Below, piece after piece: positions 36,255-48,600 of a stretch of 64,000 nucleotides of DNA. The position numbers and the translations under genes were made by a program. Under the pieces are notes generated by a model, which did not search any database, was not told the origin of the DNA, and saw nothing but the letters and a program-made list of their open reading frames with translations. Location of the stretch: positions 35,248,193-35,312,192 of the forward strand of contig NC_092354.1 in the NCBI RefSeq assembly GCF_963676685.1, in the 5' to 3' direction. Origin of the DNA: Mytilus edulis (Eukaryota; Mollusca; Bivalvia; Mytilida; Mytilidae). Position 1 is the first letter of the stretch, and every line of letters starts with the position of its first letter.

Positions 36255-37764
36255 TTTTAAATTCGTTTGCGGCAAAGTGCGGACGATAAATACTGTCGAT
36301 TTTAAGCATATCTACAGGAGAAAAATATATGAGTTTACATATTATTTTCATTTTTGATCATTGAAACATAAGGAAATCTTATTTTTTTACATCTGAACAT
36401 AGAATTTCGGATTTTGATTTTCTGCAATATAGGATTAAATGGCTATATCAAAAATGGGAACAAAAAAATACCTATCCTTCGATATGCTAAACATTTTTAC
36501 AACCTATTCTCGCGAGTTTTTGGCATCGAAATTCGTAAAGAACAGAGGTGTCCAAGCCAGGGCAAAAATTTGTTCCCATTTTAAAGTAGGGGTCTCAATC
36601 TTTTATAGGTTTTTCCTTGCATGGTCGGTAGATTTGAAAATTGGAAGAGTTTCTGTTTTTAAAGTAAATATTTATTCAAATATCATGAAAAGGTGAATCA
36701 TTAGGTATAAAACCACTTTAAATATAGCAGTTTGTGTCACTGAATTGTAAAATTATAGATTTTTTTCGAAATTGAAGAAGGCGCCATTTTTGGCTATTTT
36801 TCCATTACGTCTATTGATATGCTAAAATTATGAGGTGTTTCTAAAAAATCTCCGACTCAATTTTTTTTAAACTTTCATATGCTAATCTTTGGTACAAAAT
36901 GTATGTGTTTTGAAAAAATTAGGCACTTCTATCGAGTAGAAATGGAGAATGGTCACCTTTACTTTGTATGTCCCCACTATGGGGGCCCTGTTCCTCCCTT
37001 TACCTTGTTTCTGAAGAGCACGATAGTAATTCATCTCTCGAAAAAATTATCCACTAAAAATAGTTGAAACATATCAAATATATGTTAAGACATCAATAAA
37101 TTTTACTGGATGTGATTTTTTAAGCAGAATTGCCGGAATCGACCTCAACCGAAGTTGTGTCAGTATATAGATAAACGTTGTCAATTTCCGGCGCCGAAAA
37201 TGCCAACGTAAAATGTCATTAAAAGTTGGATTCTTTTCTTCTTTGTAGCAATTTTGTTAATCTTAATGCCAATGAAGGCATGCAATACGTTGAATCCATA
37301 CCAACGTTATACCATACTTGGTACCCTAGAGTGTTAGGCTTACACATCATGGGACCCCGACTGATTTGTTGAAATCATGATCGTACTTTAACTAAAAGTT
37401 TACAAAGTAACTTATAAAAAACAAGATTCATTCCGTGAATATTGCTACCTGCCGCTGAGTTTTTAATGAACATTTAATCTGATTCGGTCATAGAAAAGCT
37501 GTTGATATTCCTTTCGTTAATATAATTATCGTTGTGTGTTTTGTTTGGTTTCTTATTTTTAAAAGGGGGCGTTGGCAGGGGCATGCTCTTTTTATTTTGT
37601 CAAAGGCATGTGTCATTTTTAGGGCTCAGGGTTCTCAATCTCTGGTTACAGTGGAGGTTCAAACTCATCATGACTTTAAAACTTATTAAAAATTCATTTT
37701 GCAGTTTCTTGGGGCATTGACATACTGACTATCAATATGTCTATGCATAGGAGGGATGACCAAT

Positions 37765-37766
<2 letters not shown>
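36255..37766. other. Spacer in the nested element
   Basis: Only short frames. The region near 36,439-36,696 is open for 85 codons but unrecognised. I see no repeat structure here. Confidence 0.4.
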
Positions 37767-37811
<45 letters not shown>

Positions 37812-39115
37812 TTTTAAATTATACATACTTTATTGAAAACTTTCACATTTGTTAGTTTGATACAGAAAGTACCGGTACCTTATCCCGGCCTCGTTAAACA
37901 TTAGATTGTATATTTAGAAAAATTGTTAGTTATTGTTAGTACTCAAAATTACATAATATATATATAGTATATTATTGTGTATCAATTATTTCAATATTGA
38001 TCAATAAAGTGAGAATTTTATTTAAGAGAGAATGTGAGAAGAGAAGAGAAAATAATAAATAATTAAAACACAAATACAAAACAAAAAACAAAAAATAAAA
38101 AATTAGAGAAAAAAAAATAAAAATAAAAAATAGAAAGTCCTTGAAATTTGGAATTTGGCAGCAATATTTTTTTTGGCAACATTAAATAGATTTGGCAAAG
38201 TTGGTTTTCCATTGTAAATAATTCATACAAACACAAAATAGATATTAGAGAATGTATATGCATTTTAGGCACAAAACAAGAACAAAAGACAATAAACAAT
38301 AAACAACATATAACAGTATATTAAATAAAAACATATATGATGGTGTGAAAAGGCTAAACTAAAATGCACAATAACATTACATAGGGTAATGCTAATTAAG
38401 TTGCTTAAGTGTAAATTATTCTAATAATGGAAGCCAGGGGTCCCAGTAGAGGTTGGCAATGTGAAGAGGCTTTGTTTTAAAAAATATATTCTTTTCTAGT
38501 ATTAGATTTTCTTTTAGATAGTTTTTCAGCCCTGCAAAATTTACTTGATTTTCACACAGTTTTGTTCTATAGATAAAGAATTTTGATAAAAGTATTATTA
38601 AGTTTTTTATTTTATTATTTTCTGTTTTTCCTAAATTTCCAAATAAAATTATATCCATGTTAAATGGAATAATTATTTGTGTTTGGTTATAAATCCAGTC
38701 CATGAGTCTTATCCACAGATCTGCTATTTTATGGCATGTCCAAAATATGTGTTCAATATCTTCAGTAACTTCACTGCAGAAAGTACATTTATCGCTTTGT
38801 TTTATTTTTATCTTAAATAAAAATTTATTTGTGCCCAATATTCTGTGTATTATTCTATATTGGAACCAGTGAAGTTTTGAGCTTTTTGTGGAGTAAAAAG
38901 ACATATTATGCACAGTTTTCCAATCAAAATTTTTGTTGAGTGTTAAGGACCATTTTTCTTCACATCTAAGTTTAGTACTGCTTTTTTCAAATAAAACATT
39001 ATACATATCTTTCGAGCCTTTTCTTGATAAAAAAAATATTCTTATATTATTTGGCATAATTGGTCCTAGTGTTTTATAACAATTGTTTATAGATATATAG
39101 TTTTTTTAAAGCCTT
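37767..39115 (-). mobile_element. 5'-truncated LINE with A-tail (minus strand)
   Basis: On the minus strand an ORF2 tail, a ~650-nt 3' region and a 44-nt A-run (T at 37,767-37,810) follow one another, the usual form of a 5'-truncated LINE. I could not find a convincing target duplication. Confidence 0.85.
38416..39110 (-). pseudogene. LINE ORF2 C-terminal domain fragment (L1/Tx1-like)
   Basis: An open frame of 213 codons from ATG 39,055-39,057, coding-like back to ~39,110 (NNCYKTLGPI). It contains the zf-RVT-type region common at the end of LINE reverse transcriptases: KLHWFQYRIIHRILGTNKF, then CTFCSEVTEDIEHIFWTC with C-x2-C and H-x4-C. Intact to its stop but lacking the polymerase and endonuclease, so a dead fragment. 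It is not the same sequence as the LINE at 16.6 kb, only the same domain. Confidence 0.85.
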
Positions 39116-39206
39116 TTTATATGATTTTATTGATGAAATGACCCCATTATAAGTAAGTAGGTGGTGGGAATTCAAAAGAAATCCTGGTCCGTTCACAATA
39201 GTACTT

Positions 39207-39326
39207 CAGTGGCGGATCCAGAACTTTGCCTAAAAGGGGGGGGGCTCCAGTCATGCTTCAATGATTCCCTATATAATCAACCAAATTTTTCCCACGAAAG
39301 TGGGGGCCCCCCTGGATCCGCCTATG
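39207..39326. mobile_element. MITE, CAGTGGCGGATCCAG family (120 bp)
   Basis: Ends CAGTGGCGGATCCAG and CTGGATCCGCCTATG, flanked by TACTT on both sides (39,202-39,206; 39,327-39,331). The interior CCAGTCATGCTTCAATGATT is shared with 46,286-46,442 and, inverted, with a fragment near 43,720-43,760. Confidence 0.85.
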
Positions 39327-39331
39327 TACTT

Positions 39332-40960
39332 GTTCGCCCTGGGTGCTTTTCCCTTATACCCATTCGCCCTGTTCTTTTATTTTTTATTTTGTTGTCCTCT
39401 TTAATGTAAATTATTTGAATGAAGTATGTAAAATTTGGTTGACAATTTTGTGCATAAAACACTAACGCCAAAACGTTGGAGATTTTGTCTGGATTGACTA
39501 TTCATTTGCATCCATTGCTACACATGCATTTATTTCTAAACATATTTTCACTTTTGCATACAGATGCAGAATATTCCTTTTCAGCCTGTCTTGTGTCATG
39601 TAACAGGGTCTTTTATACATGTGGCTCACTAACTGCTTTTTGTTCAAATTAATCTTTTTAGGCATTTGATATCTGGCGGAGAGTTGTCTTATTGGCATTG
39701 ATCATACCCCAACTTTCTAATTTTCATATTACTGAAAGGTAACTGTATTTATTACCTTGAATTGAATAAATAACTACTTACAAAAAACAATTCCACATGC
39801 AAAAAAAATAAATGAAATATAATTTCAAATGATACAATGTAGCTAGCCTTATGGAATATTTTGTATGTTGTGCATCTCTTTTCTCCCTTTAGTGATGGGG
39901 GCCTATTTTGTATGGTTGGCTGCTTCATATTTGGTGATGGGATATACATTTAGTTATGCAGTGTTGAATACTGGTCCCCACCCCCCTAATTGATAGGAAT
40001 AAACAAAACAAAAATTCTTTCACTCAATCTCAACAACAAGGCAAAAGTGAAGTAAATCAATATAAGCATACTATTGGTTCTGCTCGTTTTCTGCTCTTTG
40101 GTTGGGTTGTTATCTCTTTGACACATTGCCCATCTATATTCTCAATTTTAAAGATTATTCAAGTATGTGATATGTGATAAATATCCAAAAATGAGCTTAT
40201 TTGATAAAATTCATCCTTGATCCACAATTTCTTGAAAAAGTACCAAAGCAAAATACAACATGTGGGTACATGTCTAATTTACCAGGAAAAAAGTTGAATA
40301 ATTCTGGAATGGCAAAACTTGAATTTGCCCAAAACTAAAAGCGAGCTTTTTTAAATTACACTCATGCAAAATAAAAGGGAAACACTTGAGGCCAGAGGGA
40401 AGATATAATATTCGGTTGTCAGAAGTGTAAAATAAACGTGGAATCTTATTAAGTATATAACAGTGAAATTGCTTAAAACAAAATATTCATGAAAACAACT
40501 GAGTCAATAATCTGATTTTTTTTAATAAATATGGTGACATTTCACTTCTGCACTTTTTAATGTTGATGAGTCTCACATATTTAAAAAATCCTCTTGTTAC
40601 TAAACTTTGGAGTCCATAGTCTTTCATTTATTAAATCCTGCATTAGTTCAACAAAAATGGCCGCTTATAATCACTTGAACCACCTCGGATACCATTCTGT
40701 ACATGAATATATCTCTCATAACAAATTTCATATAAATTGCTGATTCCAGGTATCAAAATTTTTATCCTCCAGTAAAATTATTCCTCTGACAGGATGTGTT
40801 GTCTACTGAAAATGAAATTTTTTGTTATTAAATTAAGTTTGTTAATTCAATCAAAAAGTAATGAAGAATCAATGATAATTATAATATATTGTATTTCATT
40901 GTTATTGCCATCTATGACCTCAATACAGTCTGCTCAAGTCATTCTCTTATCTAAAAAAAA
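39332..40960. other. Spacer with repeat fragments
   Basis: 39,640-39,715 is a fragment of the SINE-like repeat (GGAGAGTTGTCTTATTGGCA). 40,105-40,150 matches the TCTTTGACACATTGCCCAT fragment also seen near 48,630. No gene recognised. Confidence 0.45.
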
Positions 40961-42230
40961 CAGATGCTCCGCAGGGCGCAGCTTTATACGCCCGCAGTGG
41001 TTGAACCCTGAACGGTTGGGGCAAGTATGGACACAACATTCAAGCTGGATTCAGCTCTAAATTTGGATTGTGATTAAATAGTTGACACAGCATAGGTTTC
41101 TGACACAGAATGAATGTGGTCTAATGAACTTAAAATACTTTTTTTTCCTTTGAGCAATTCACTATGCTGTTAATATTAATCCTCTCAAAAAAATGTTTGA
41201 AGAAATTTTCTTTTTATTTATGAAATCTGAAATGAAACAAATTTACCCCCCCCCCCCCAATTTTTTTTTCACATCCCCTTTCCCTTATTCCAAAACTGAT
41301 CTCAATTCAAATTTCTAATGGAGTTTGCAACAATAACTACTCATTTAAATACATCATAAACTAAGTTTAATTTTGGACCCTTTGGACCTTAATGTAGACC
41401 AATTTGAAAACAGGACCAAAATTTAAGAATCTACATGTGTATACACAGTTAGATTCGGCATATTGAAGAACCCCAAGTATTCAATTTTTGATGAAATCAA
41501 ACAAAGTTTAATTTTGGACCCTTTGGGCCCCTTATTCCTAAACTGTTTGGACCAAAACTTCCAAAATCACTCCCAACCTTCCTTTTATGGTAATAAACCT
41601 TGTGTTTAAATTTCATAGATTTCTATTGACTTACATGTATACTAAAGTTATGGTGCGAAAACCAAGAAAAATGCTTATTTGGGCCCCTTTTTGGCCCCTT
41701 ATTCCTAAACTGCTCGGACCTCAACTCCCAAAATCAATCCCAACCTTCCTTTTGAGGTCATAAACCTTGTGTTTAAATTTCATTGATTTCTATTTACTTA
41801 TACTAAAGTTATTGTGTGAAAACCAAGAATAATGCTTATTTGGGCCCTTTTTTGGCCCTTAATTCCTAAACTGTTGAAACCAAAACTCTCAAAATCAATC
41901 CCAACCTTTCTTTTGTGGTCATAAACCTTGTATCAAAATTTCATAGATTTATATTTACTTAAACTTAAGTTATAGTGCGAAAACCAAGAAAATGCTTATT
42001 TGGGCCCATTTTGGCCCCTAATTCCTAAAATGTTGGGACCAAAACTTCCAAAATCAATCCCAACCTTCCTTTTGTGGTTATAAACCTTGTGTTAAAATTT
42101 CATAGATTTCTATTCACTTTTACTAAAGTTAGAGTGCGAAAACTAAAAGTATTCAGACGACGACGACGATGCCAACGTGATACCAATATATGACCAAAAA
42201 ATTTTCAATTTTTGCGGTCATATAAAAATG
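40961..42230. repeat. Bivalve dispersed repeat with ~160-bp tandem core
   Basis: Begins CAGATGCTCCGCAGGGCGCA and ends near TTTTTGCGGTCATATAAA. The core units share CTTATTCCTAAACTG at ~41,531, 41,698, 41,858 and 42,018 (period 160-167 bp), CCAAAATCAATCCCAACCTT and AAACCAAGAAAAATGCTTAT. A GACGACGACGACGATGCC segment precedes the end. This layout is common in bivalve genomes and is compatible with Helentron-type non-autonomous elements; class not proven. Confidence 0.8.
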
Positions 42231-43190
42231 GTCAGATTTATTAAAACGCTTCATTTGCATGGATATGATGCACATCATGTAAGAGTTAATTCCCTTATAT
42301 TGTTTTTTTTTATCATAAATTAAATTAAATTATGGTACCCTTCATTCTTGAAATTAGGTTTTAAATCCAAATGTAACTATCTTGACATTTATACAGCATA
42401 GATAACAGAATAAAATCTTTAAACTATTAAAAGAATACCATTCGGCCTTAAAGTCTGTGTATGATTCTTTTACCTATATCTCATTAATTATAATTTCCAT
42501 CCTCAATTTATTCCATTGGCAATATATATAAAAAAGAATAATTTAGTATATAATTATGTCTGACTGTTAAATGTAGATATTTTCAGTCTATTCCCTTATG
42601 AAAACAGCCTGCATACCATGTATATTATGTTTTTGTTTCATATTTGTGGGATTGAAATCATAGCACACTGTAAATAACTGACTGTTTTTACCCTAAACAG
42701 ACACTTTTGGATTACTTACCCTTAATATATTCTAGTCCTATTGTTTTCTATCAAAATCATTTTGCTTTCAACATTACTGGACACTGGTCGTTGACATTCC
42801 ATTTGATTACTGTTTTCTTGTTGTATGTATATATATCACACATACACATGTACATGTGCAAGTGTTTTTTGTTGATATATAAAAGTCCTATGTATTGAAT
42901 TTTTGATTCATAGTGAACATCTTTCTCCTTCCTGTAAATATAAAGCAAATGTACATACAATTACTAAATAAATTATATACTAAATTATTCAAAGCAAAAT
43001 TAAACTTTGCATTGTTATTATCAGCACATTAATACAAATTTGCCATATGAATTACCAAGAAAATACATGTTTTTACTAAGTATTAAAAATAATTATGCCT
43101 CAAGCATTTTGCTCAATACATAAAAGTTAAAGGCAATAATGGGCAAAGAAAATATTTCCAAGTCTTGAAAATTTATTTTTTAAGTATAAT
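42231..43190. other. Spacer, no gene
   Basis: A+T-rich. Short opposing frames near 42,757-42,960 arise from an ATGTACATGTGC-type palindromic stretch. Nothing recognised. Confidence 0.45.
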
Positions 43191-43196
43191 ATAAAA

Positions 43197-43500
43197 AAAA
43201 GATGTGGTATGATTGCCAATGAGACAACTATCCACAAAACACCAAAATGACACAGACATTAACAACTATATGTCACTGTACAGCCTTCAACAATGAGCAA
43301 AGCCCATACCGCATAGTCAGCTACAAAGAGCCCCGATAAGACAATGTAAAACAATTCAAACGAGAAAACTAATGGCCTTATTTATGAAAAAATGAAGAAC
43401 AAATATGTAACACATAAACAAACGACAACCACTGAATTACAGGCTCCTGACTTGGGACAGGCACATACATAAATAATGTGGCGGTGTTAAACATGTTAGA
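43197..43500 (+). repeat. SINE-like mussel repeat, best copy
   Basis: Starts AGATGTGGTATGATTGCCAA and runs through GAGACAACTATCCACAAAAC, GAGCAAAGCCCATACCGCAT, CATAAACAAACGACAACCAC and TGACTTGGGACAGGCACATA to GTTAAACATGTTAG. Highly recurrent in mussel sequence and the reference for the fragments elsewhere in this window. Confidence 0.85.
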
Positions 43501-43794
43501 TAACAATGTTTAATATTATAACATGGAGCAGACTTGAGTGTTAACAATCCTTTCATTAACATTTTTATATTCAATTATATTATAGTGTACATAAATATCA
43601 TAACATGTACAATACAAGCTAAAATTATATACATTTTGGGGGCAATCACAACCCAGTTTTTCTCAATTAAAATCATGGAACCACCACTGTCATGACTATT
43701 GAGACCTTGTTGGAAAAAATTTGGTTGATTATATAGGGACTGAAGCATGACTGGTTTATTTTTTTATATATGTGAAAGAAGAGTATGGATAGTG

Positions 43795-44304
43795 GAATGT
43801 AGGACAGAAAGTCACAGGACAAAAAGTCACAGACAAAAAGTCACGGACAAAAAGTCACAGGACAAAAAGTCACAATTCAATTTTGAGATTATTTTTCTTT
43901 GAATAAGAAAACTCTGATGTTAAAATTTTTTTCTTAAACTATTATATATAAAGCAACTCTGTTATAACTTTTTTCCCAATAAATATCAATAATGATCAAA
44001 TAATTGTAATGAAAACAAAGTGTCAATGTGGCTTGGTACTTAAATGGCTTCGTGGTGCCAAGAAATACATCATTTAAATAGTTAAATTAAATATTTTTTT
44101 ATTTATCAAGGCTTATGAACAATGTACTATACTTAAGAATGAATATATGTAATAAAAAGGAAATATTTCAAGATCTTTCTCGTACTTATTCAAATAATTG
44201 TCAAAAATTTATTTGTGACTTTTTGTCCTGTGACTTTTCGTCCTATCAAATTTGTGACTTTATGTCCTGTGACTTTTTGTCCTGTGACTTTCTGTCCGTT
44301 TACC
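43795..44304. mobile_element. 510-bp MITE with GGACAAAAAGTCACA end arrays, 8-bp TSD
   Basis: Both ends are arrays of a 13-15-bp motif (GGACAAAAAGTCACA and variants), about five copies at 43,801-43,872 and, inverted, at ~44,212-44,297. The exact 8-bp direct repeat GGATAGTG flanks the unit (43,787-43,794 and 44,305-44,312). An 8-bp duplication fits hAT, P or KDZ/Zisupton transposases; the family is not decided by the sequence. No coding capacity. Confidence 0.85.
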
Positions 44305-44312
44305 GGATAGTG

Positions 44313-45360
44313 AACCCCCATTGTCAGAAACAAGTGCCTATAATCCCTTTCCCTTTGTATTGTATCAATTTGTGTTCATAAAAGATTTAATTTTTATAGA
44401 TAAAATATTAAACTTGAGTGTACATGTATTATATAAATGAAATCAGGGACATATAAAAGTTCAAAATTCTTTATTTTCCAATTAAGGGCCCCTGACAGGC
44501 AATAATGACAACAATACACAATACATTCTGATTCTTAACACATAAACATATCATGAGTTTTGTCTCTTGCTTGTTCATGTTGTTATAAGTGTCAAAAGTG
44601 TTGGCTGTTATGTTTTATTGTTGTTTTGTTTTGTATATGTGTTCATGTGTTTCAGCGATGATCCTTTTGTACTGGATTTTATCCTGAATAAAATTAGTTA
44701 GATAGTTAGTTTATAATGAAGATAAAATTAATTGTTCCCAGATAAAATGGGAATTTATTTATATAAGACCAGGTATAAAGTAGCCAAGAGTTAAAGTGAA
44801 TATGTCTTACATTCTAATGATTTAGTACATGGACGTCTTTGACGTGCAGCAAAATTCATGAAGTACCCACCCACCCCACCCCCTTTTTTAGAGAACTTAC
44901 AGTCGGCATGAAACATTATCATCCACGCTTTCAAATTTGATTCGTTTTGGTCCGTATTTGCCGTTTCATGTTTACAATGTTCACAAAGTGATAGCGTGAA
45001 TTATTTCCAGGGAGATCGTGAAGAACACTTTTTTTAATTTTGTCTGTCCAGTTTGAAAACGGATGTTGACAGTGGGTATAATATTTCCGGAGACAAGGGC
45101 GGATACCCCAGACCGAAATCCGAATGTAATAAAATAATAAAAGTGATAAATAGTAAATTCATTACATAAAAAAGGAAATGATGAAAACTTGGATTTCAAT
45201 ATTCATGTTTCATATTATTTTACACTTTATTTTTGTCGTTTAAATCATTTCTTGGGATGCAACTTCTTTGAAAATAATTACCTGCAATATCTGGAATAAA
45301 GCTTTATCTTTTATGTTGTGTGGCACAAAGTTTAAGCATCCAAGAATGTCATAAATGCAA
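44313..45360. other. Spacer, no gene
   Basis: A+T-rich with short frames only; nothing recognised. Confidence 0.4.
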
Positions 45361-45837
45361 CTTTCAACAAGGAATGCCAAATCCGACGTCAAGTAATGGC
45401 CGCCATTACGTGTTGACAACGTCGTCTAGTGAACCGTATCACTGAGCGCCGAAATCCTTACTCAGGCGCTTCCGGTTGTCCTACTGTAGATCTAGAGTAT
45501 TTACCATTACTTTCTGTTTAGTGGAATAGTGAAATAGAAGTCAATACGTTCTTGTGCTATCCTGTGTCGCTTTGAAGGTTTCCTGATTGTCATGACAACC
45601 TCAGCCTAAGCAATGTGTATTACTGTTATTTTAATTTCAAAATGACCGAGTGCCGTTTTTTCAACGCACTGGTCAACTCCACCATAGCAAATTACATGAC
45701 TTTGACAATCAGTAAATACCGGCCAGCGAAAAATGTCTTTATAAGTAAAGAATTGTCGTATAAAAATTGAATACTCGGGAAATGGCAAAGTTCACGAAGT
45801 CTAGTCTGATTAATCATTTTACCAAAAAAAAAAAAAA

Positions 45838-45899
45838 GTCCGAGCAAAAAAGGGGGGGCGGGGCGTACCCCCTCTACGCCCCCTCTGAATCCGCCACTG
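45838..45899 (-). repeat. End of a CAGTGGCGG-family repeat (minus)
   Basis: Minus strand begins CAGTGGCGGATTCAGAGGGG followed by G/C-rich sequence. The other end is not found, so it is a fragment. Confidence 0.6.
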
Positions 45900-46285
45900 A
45901 AAATCATTCAACAGTCTTCCTATTTTTATGTTGTAAATAAAGATGTCTGTGAAATATTTAAATTTCTATTTTATTTTGGTACTGGCTATGGTTACATTGA
46001 AATGTAACAGTCGTAAAAAAGTTATTGTTACAATGAAGTTTATAGGCTATATCGCCGGAATGCAGACCTAGGGTTGACTAAGGAACTACATAGAATACTT
46101 ACGAGTGTAACAATGATATTTATGTCTACGGTTACATTGTGTTATTGTTACGTAAATGCACTCAAATGAAAAATTATTTTTTACAATATTTTATACATTT
46201 TTTTAATTTTAATTTGATTGTCAGTGTACACACAACCAGTATGTTGTTTCAGTCCGATGCATTTTTGGCCCGGTGTAACCACTCT

Positions 46286-46442
46286 CAGTGGCGGATCCAG
46301 AAATTTACATAAGTGGGGACCCACTGACTGACCTAAGAGGGGGCCAGCTCCAGTCACGCTTCAATGATTCCCCTATATAAGCAACCAATTTTTTTCCAAA
46401 AAGGGGGGGGCGGCTCCTCTGCCCCCCCTAAATCCACCTCTG
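46286..46442. mobile_element. MITE, CAGTGGCGGATCCAG family (157 bp)
   Basis: Begins CAGTGGCGGATCCAG and ends AATCCACCTCTG, flanked by ACTCT on both sides (46,281-46,285; 46,443-46,447). The internal CCAGTCACGCTTCAATGATT matches the copy at 39,207. Confidence 0.85.
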
Positions 46443-46511
46443 ACTCTAGGCAGCCCTCATAAACAAGTAATTGGGGTGGATGGGTTGGGTGGCTCAGTGT
46501 TGTATTAATAT

Positions 46512-46745
46512 ATAAGAAGATGTGGTATAACTGCCAATGAGAAAAGTCTCCTGTTCATATAAGTCGTAATATGTAGAAGTAAACCATTATAGGTCAAAGT
46601 ACGGTCTTCAACGCCATGCCTGCATGAGCTCTCACCGAACAGCAAGGTGTAAAGGGCCCCAAAAGTGACTAATGTAAAACCATTCAAACTTGAAAACCAA
46701 CTACTGAATACCAAACTCCTGACTTAAGACAATAACCTTTTGTGT
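46512..46745 (+). repeat. SINE-like mussel repeat, diverged copy
   Basis: AAGATGTGGTATAACTGCCA, GTACGGTCTTCAACG, AATGTAAAACCATTCAAAC and ACTCCTGACTTAAGACA occur in the order of the reference copy at 43,197. Confidence 0.75.
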
Positions 46746-48600
46746 ATTGTTGCAATCTCAAAAACGTGTCCGATAATTTAAGAATGTGTCCGGTTAAAAA
46801 AGCCAGAATATTTCAAAACTCATATACCCCCAATGATACTCTGTAAAGTAAAAACGCAATTCAATATCAATGGTGTGGGATACGATAGAACCCGTATTGT
46901 TCGGTTGGATTGTAATTGGTCCAAGGACACAGTTATCGTCCATTGGTTTTCGTTGTCTACGAATATAGTCCCTAGTGTAAACTGTATAACTTGCATGTCT
47001 TATTTGATACACTTTCCCAATTTATTTCTTGATATTAAATGCATGAAATATCAAGTAGGGGGATGTAATTACATGTAAAAAAAAATTGGGTGCTGAATCT
47101 TTATGTTAAGAAGTAAATTGGTCCAGTTCTAAAAGGTCAAATTTTAGCACGTCTGAAGCTGTCAAACTGAATTTTACACCCCCTTAACACAGAATTGTCA
47201 ATATTTTGAGTTAGAGCTGGTAGAAGTTTCTATAATTTTGATATTATTTGTCTCACTGGTAGTACACTACACTGTAAAAATCTTTTTGAGAAAGAGCAGG
47301 TGCGATTTTTTTAATTTGAATTTATTGTCTAAAAGAAATGCACTACGAAATAACTGTGTTCTCGGGCCAATTGATTAGAAAAAAAAGTCGAAGCAGGTGC
47401 CAAAAAAAAATCTGTAGGAAAGGTTTAGTAATCCGTACAGACAAATGTCCAAGGTATGCTACACTGTGCACGCTTTCTTCTGCTTGCAGACACAGACTAT
47501 AGGTCTGGTTTAAAAAAAATTGCACAATAAAAAGTTATTTTTATTTGAAGCGCTTCAATTTATGATTTTCTTTATCAATATGATTATTATTATTATAAAG
47601 TTCAGACAGAGGTACTTCACAATTTAGATTTAACTAATACATCATGTACATTTTATATTGTATTTTCTTCCCGGTGCTTGACCACGTTTACTGTATGTCA
47701 TTGATAAACATTAGTTTGTTCAGCATAGGTAATTCATAACAAGCATAGCTGCAGGCTAAGTTTACAACACATAATTAACTATTGATTACTTAATGTCCAG
47801 TGGCAAATATGTCATGCGTATTTAGAAAAAAACCCATTAACATTGCATTTAATAAGTTTTGTAAAGTTTAAATCATCGTTTATAAATAGTAAGTAAATTT
47901 TATTGTTTTAATATTATCCGGTGATGCCTATAAATGTCTTTTTACAAAATGTATGTCTATGACTGCTCGACCGGCGTCCCGCAGAAGTTGTTTCGCCAGT
48001 GCAATTTGACATGTTTATCAAATCATTGACGCGTTTTTGAGGAATCGGACACGTTTCTGTGTGCTACCATAGATAGATGTATAACATCTCTGGCTAGGTG
48101 CTACATATATGACTATGTACGATAAATTTTCAATTAAATTAAATTTGCACTTCAATCTATTAAACATTAATGTACTTTTGTATAAAGTAGTTAGTATATA
48201 TTTAAATGTCTTTCGTCGTTGTTTCACGGATCTTATTATAAAGAGCACATACATAGACCGATGGTTAAAACTACACATGTATGAAATACTTGCCACTGGC
48301 AAACACCAATACTTTGATGATGATGAACTAAATTATCATATTTTCCTCTTTTTTTTTATTTAGAAACAAATTTCAACTTTGATTGATTACAATATTATAT
48401 ATACATGTAGTATCAGAAGTCCAGTCCATTAGTGATTACTCACGGGACTTATGGTAGTATATAAAGTAATAAGTAATTGTTGATGTCATACCATTCCCTT
48501 CCATAATTGTGCATTCTTTTTTATTTTTACATAACACAGAAATGAGGAAAGTTTTAACATAAGATAATTTATTGTAGCCTAGACCTGTTGGTGACCTTCT
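46746..48600. other. Spacer, no gene
   Basis: No gene or repeat recognised; short overlapping frames on both strands (for example 46,794-47,078 and 48,018-48,363) look like chance. Confidence 0.4.

Larger units (their letters stand above)
36127..45486. mobile_element. Putative nested 9.36-kb transposon, CAGTAGGACAACCGG ends
   Basis: The left end is CAGTAGGACAACCGGATG and the right end CTTCCGGTTGTCCTACTG is its inverse. A further shared GGCGCTCAGT lies ~45-50 nt inside both. The flanks carry TAG on both sides (36,124-36,126; 45,487-45,489), possibly a 3-bp target duplication. No transposase found inside; it encloses a LINE fragment, MITEs and other repeats. The ends could alternatively be two separate short MITEs of one family in opposite orientation. 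Confidence 0.5.

Noticed and set aside
37767-37810. T-run as a regulatory tract
   Set aside because: It is the A-tail of the minus-strand truncated LINE.
48018-48363. Overlapping frames on both strands near 48.1-48.3 kb
   Set aside because: No composition or motif support; consistent with chance in A+T-rich DNA.
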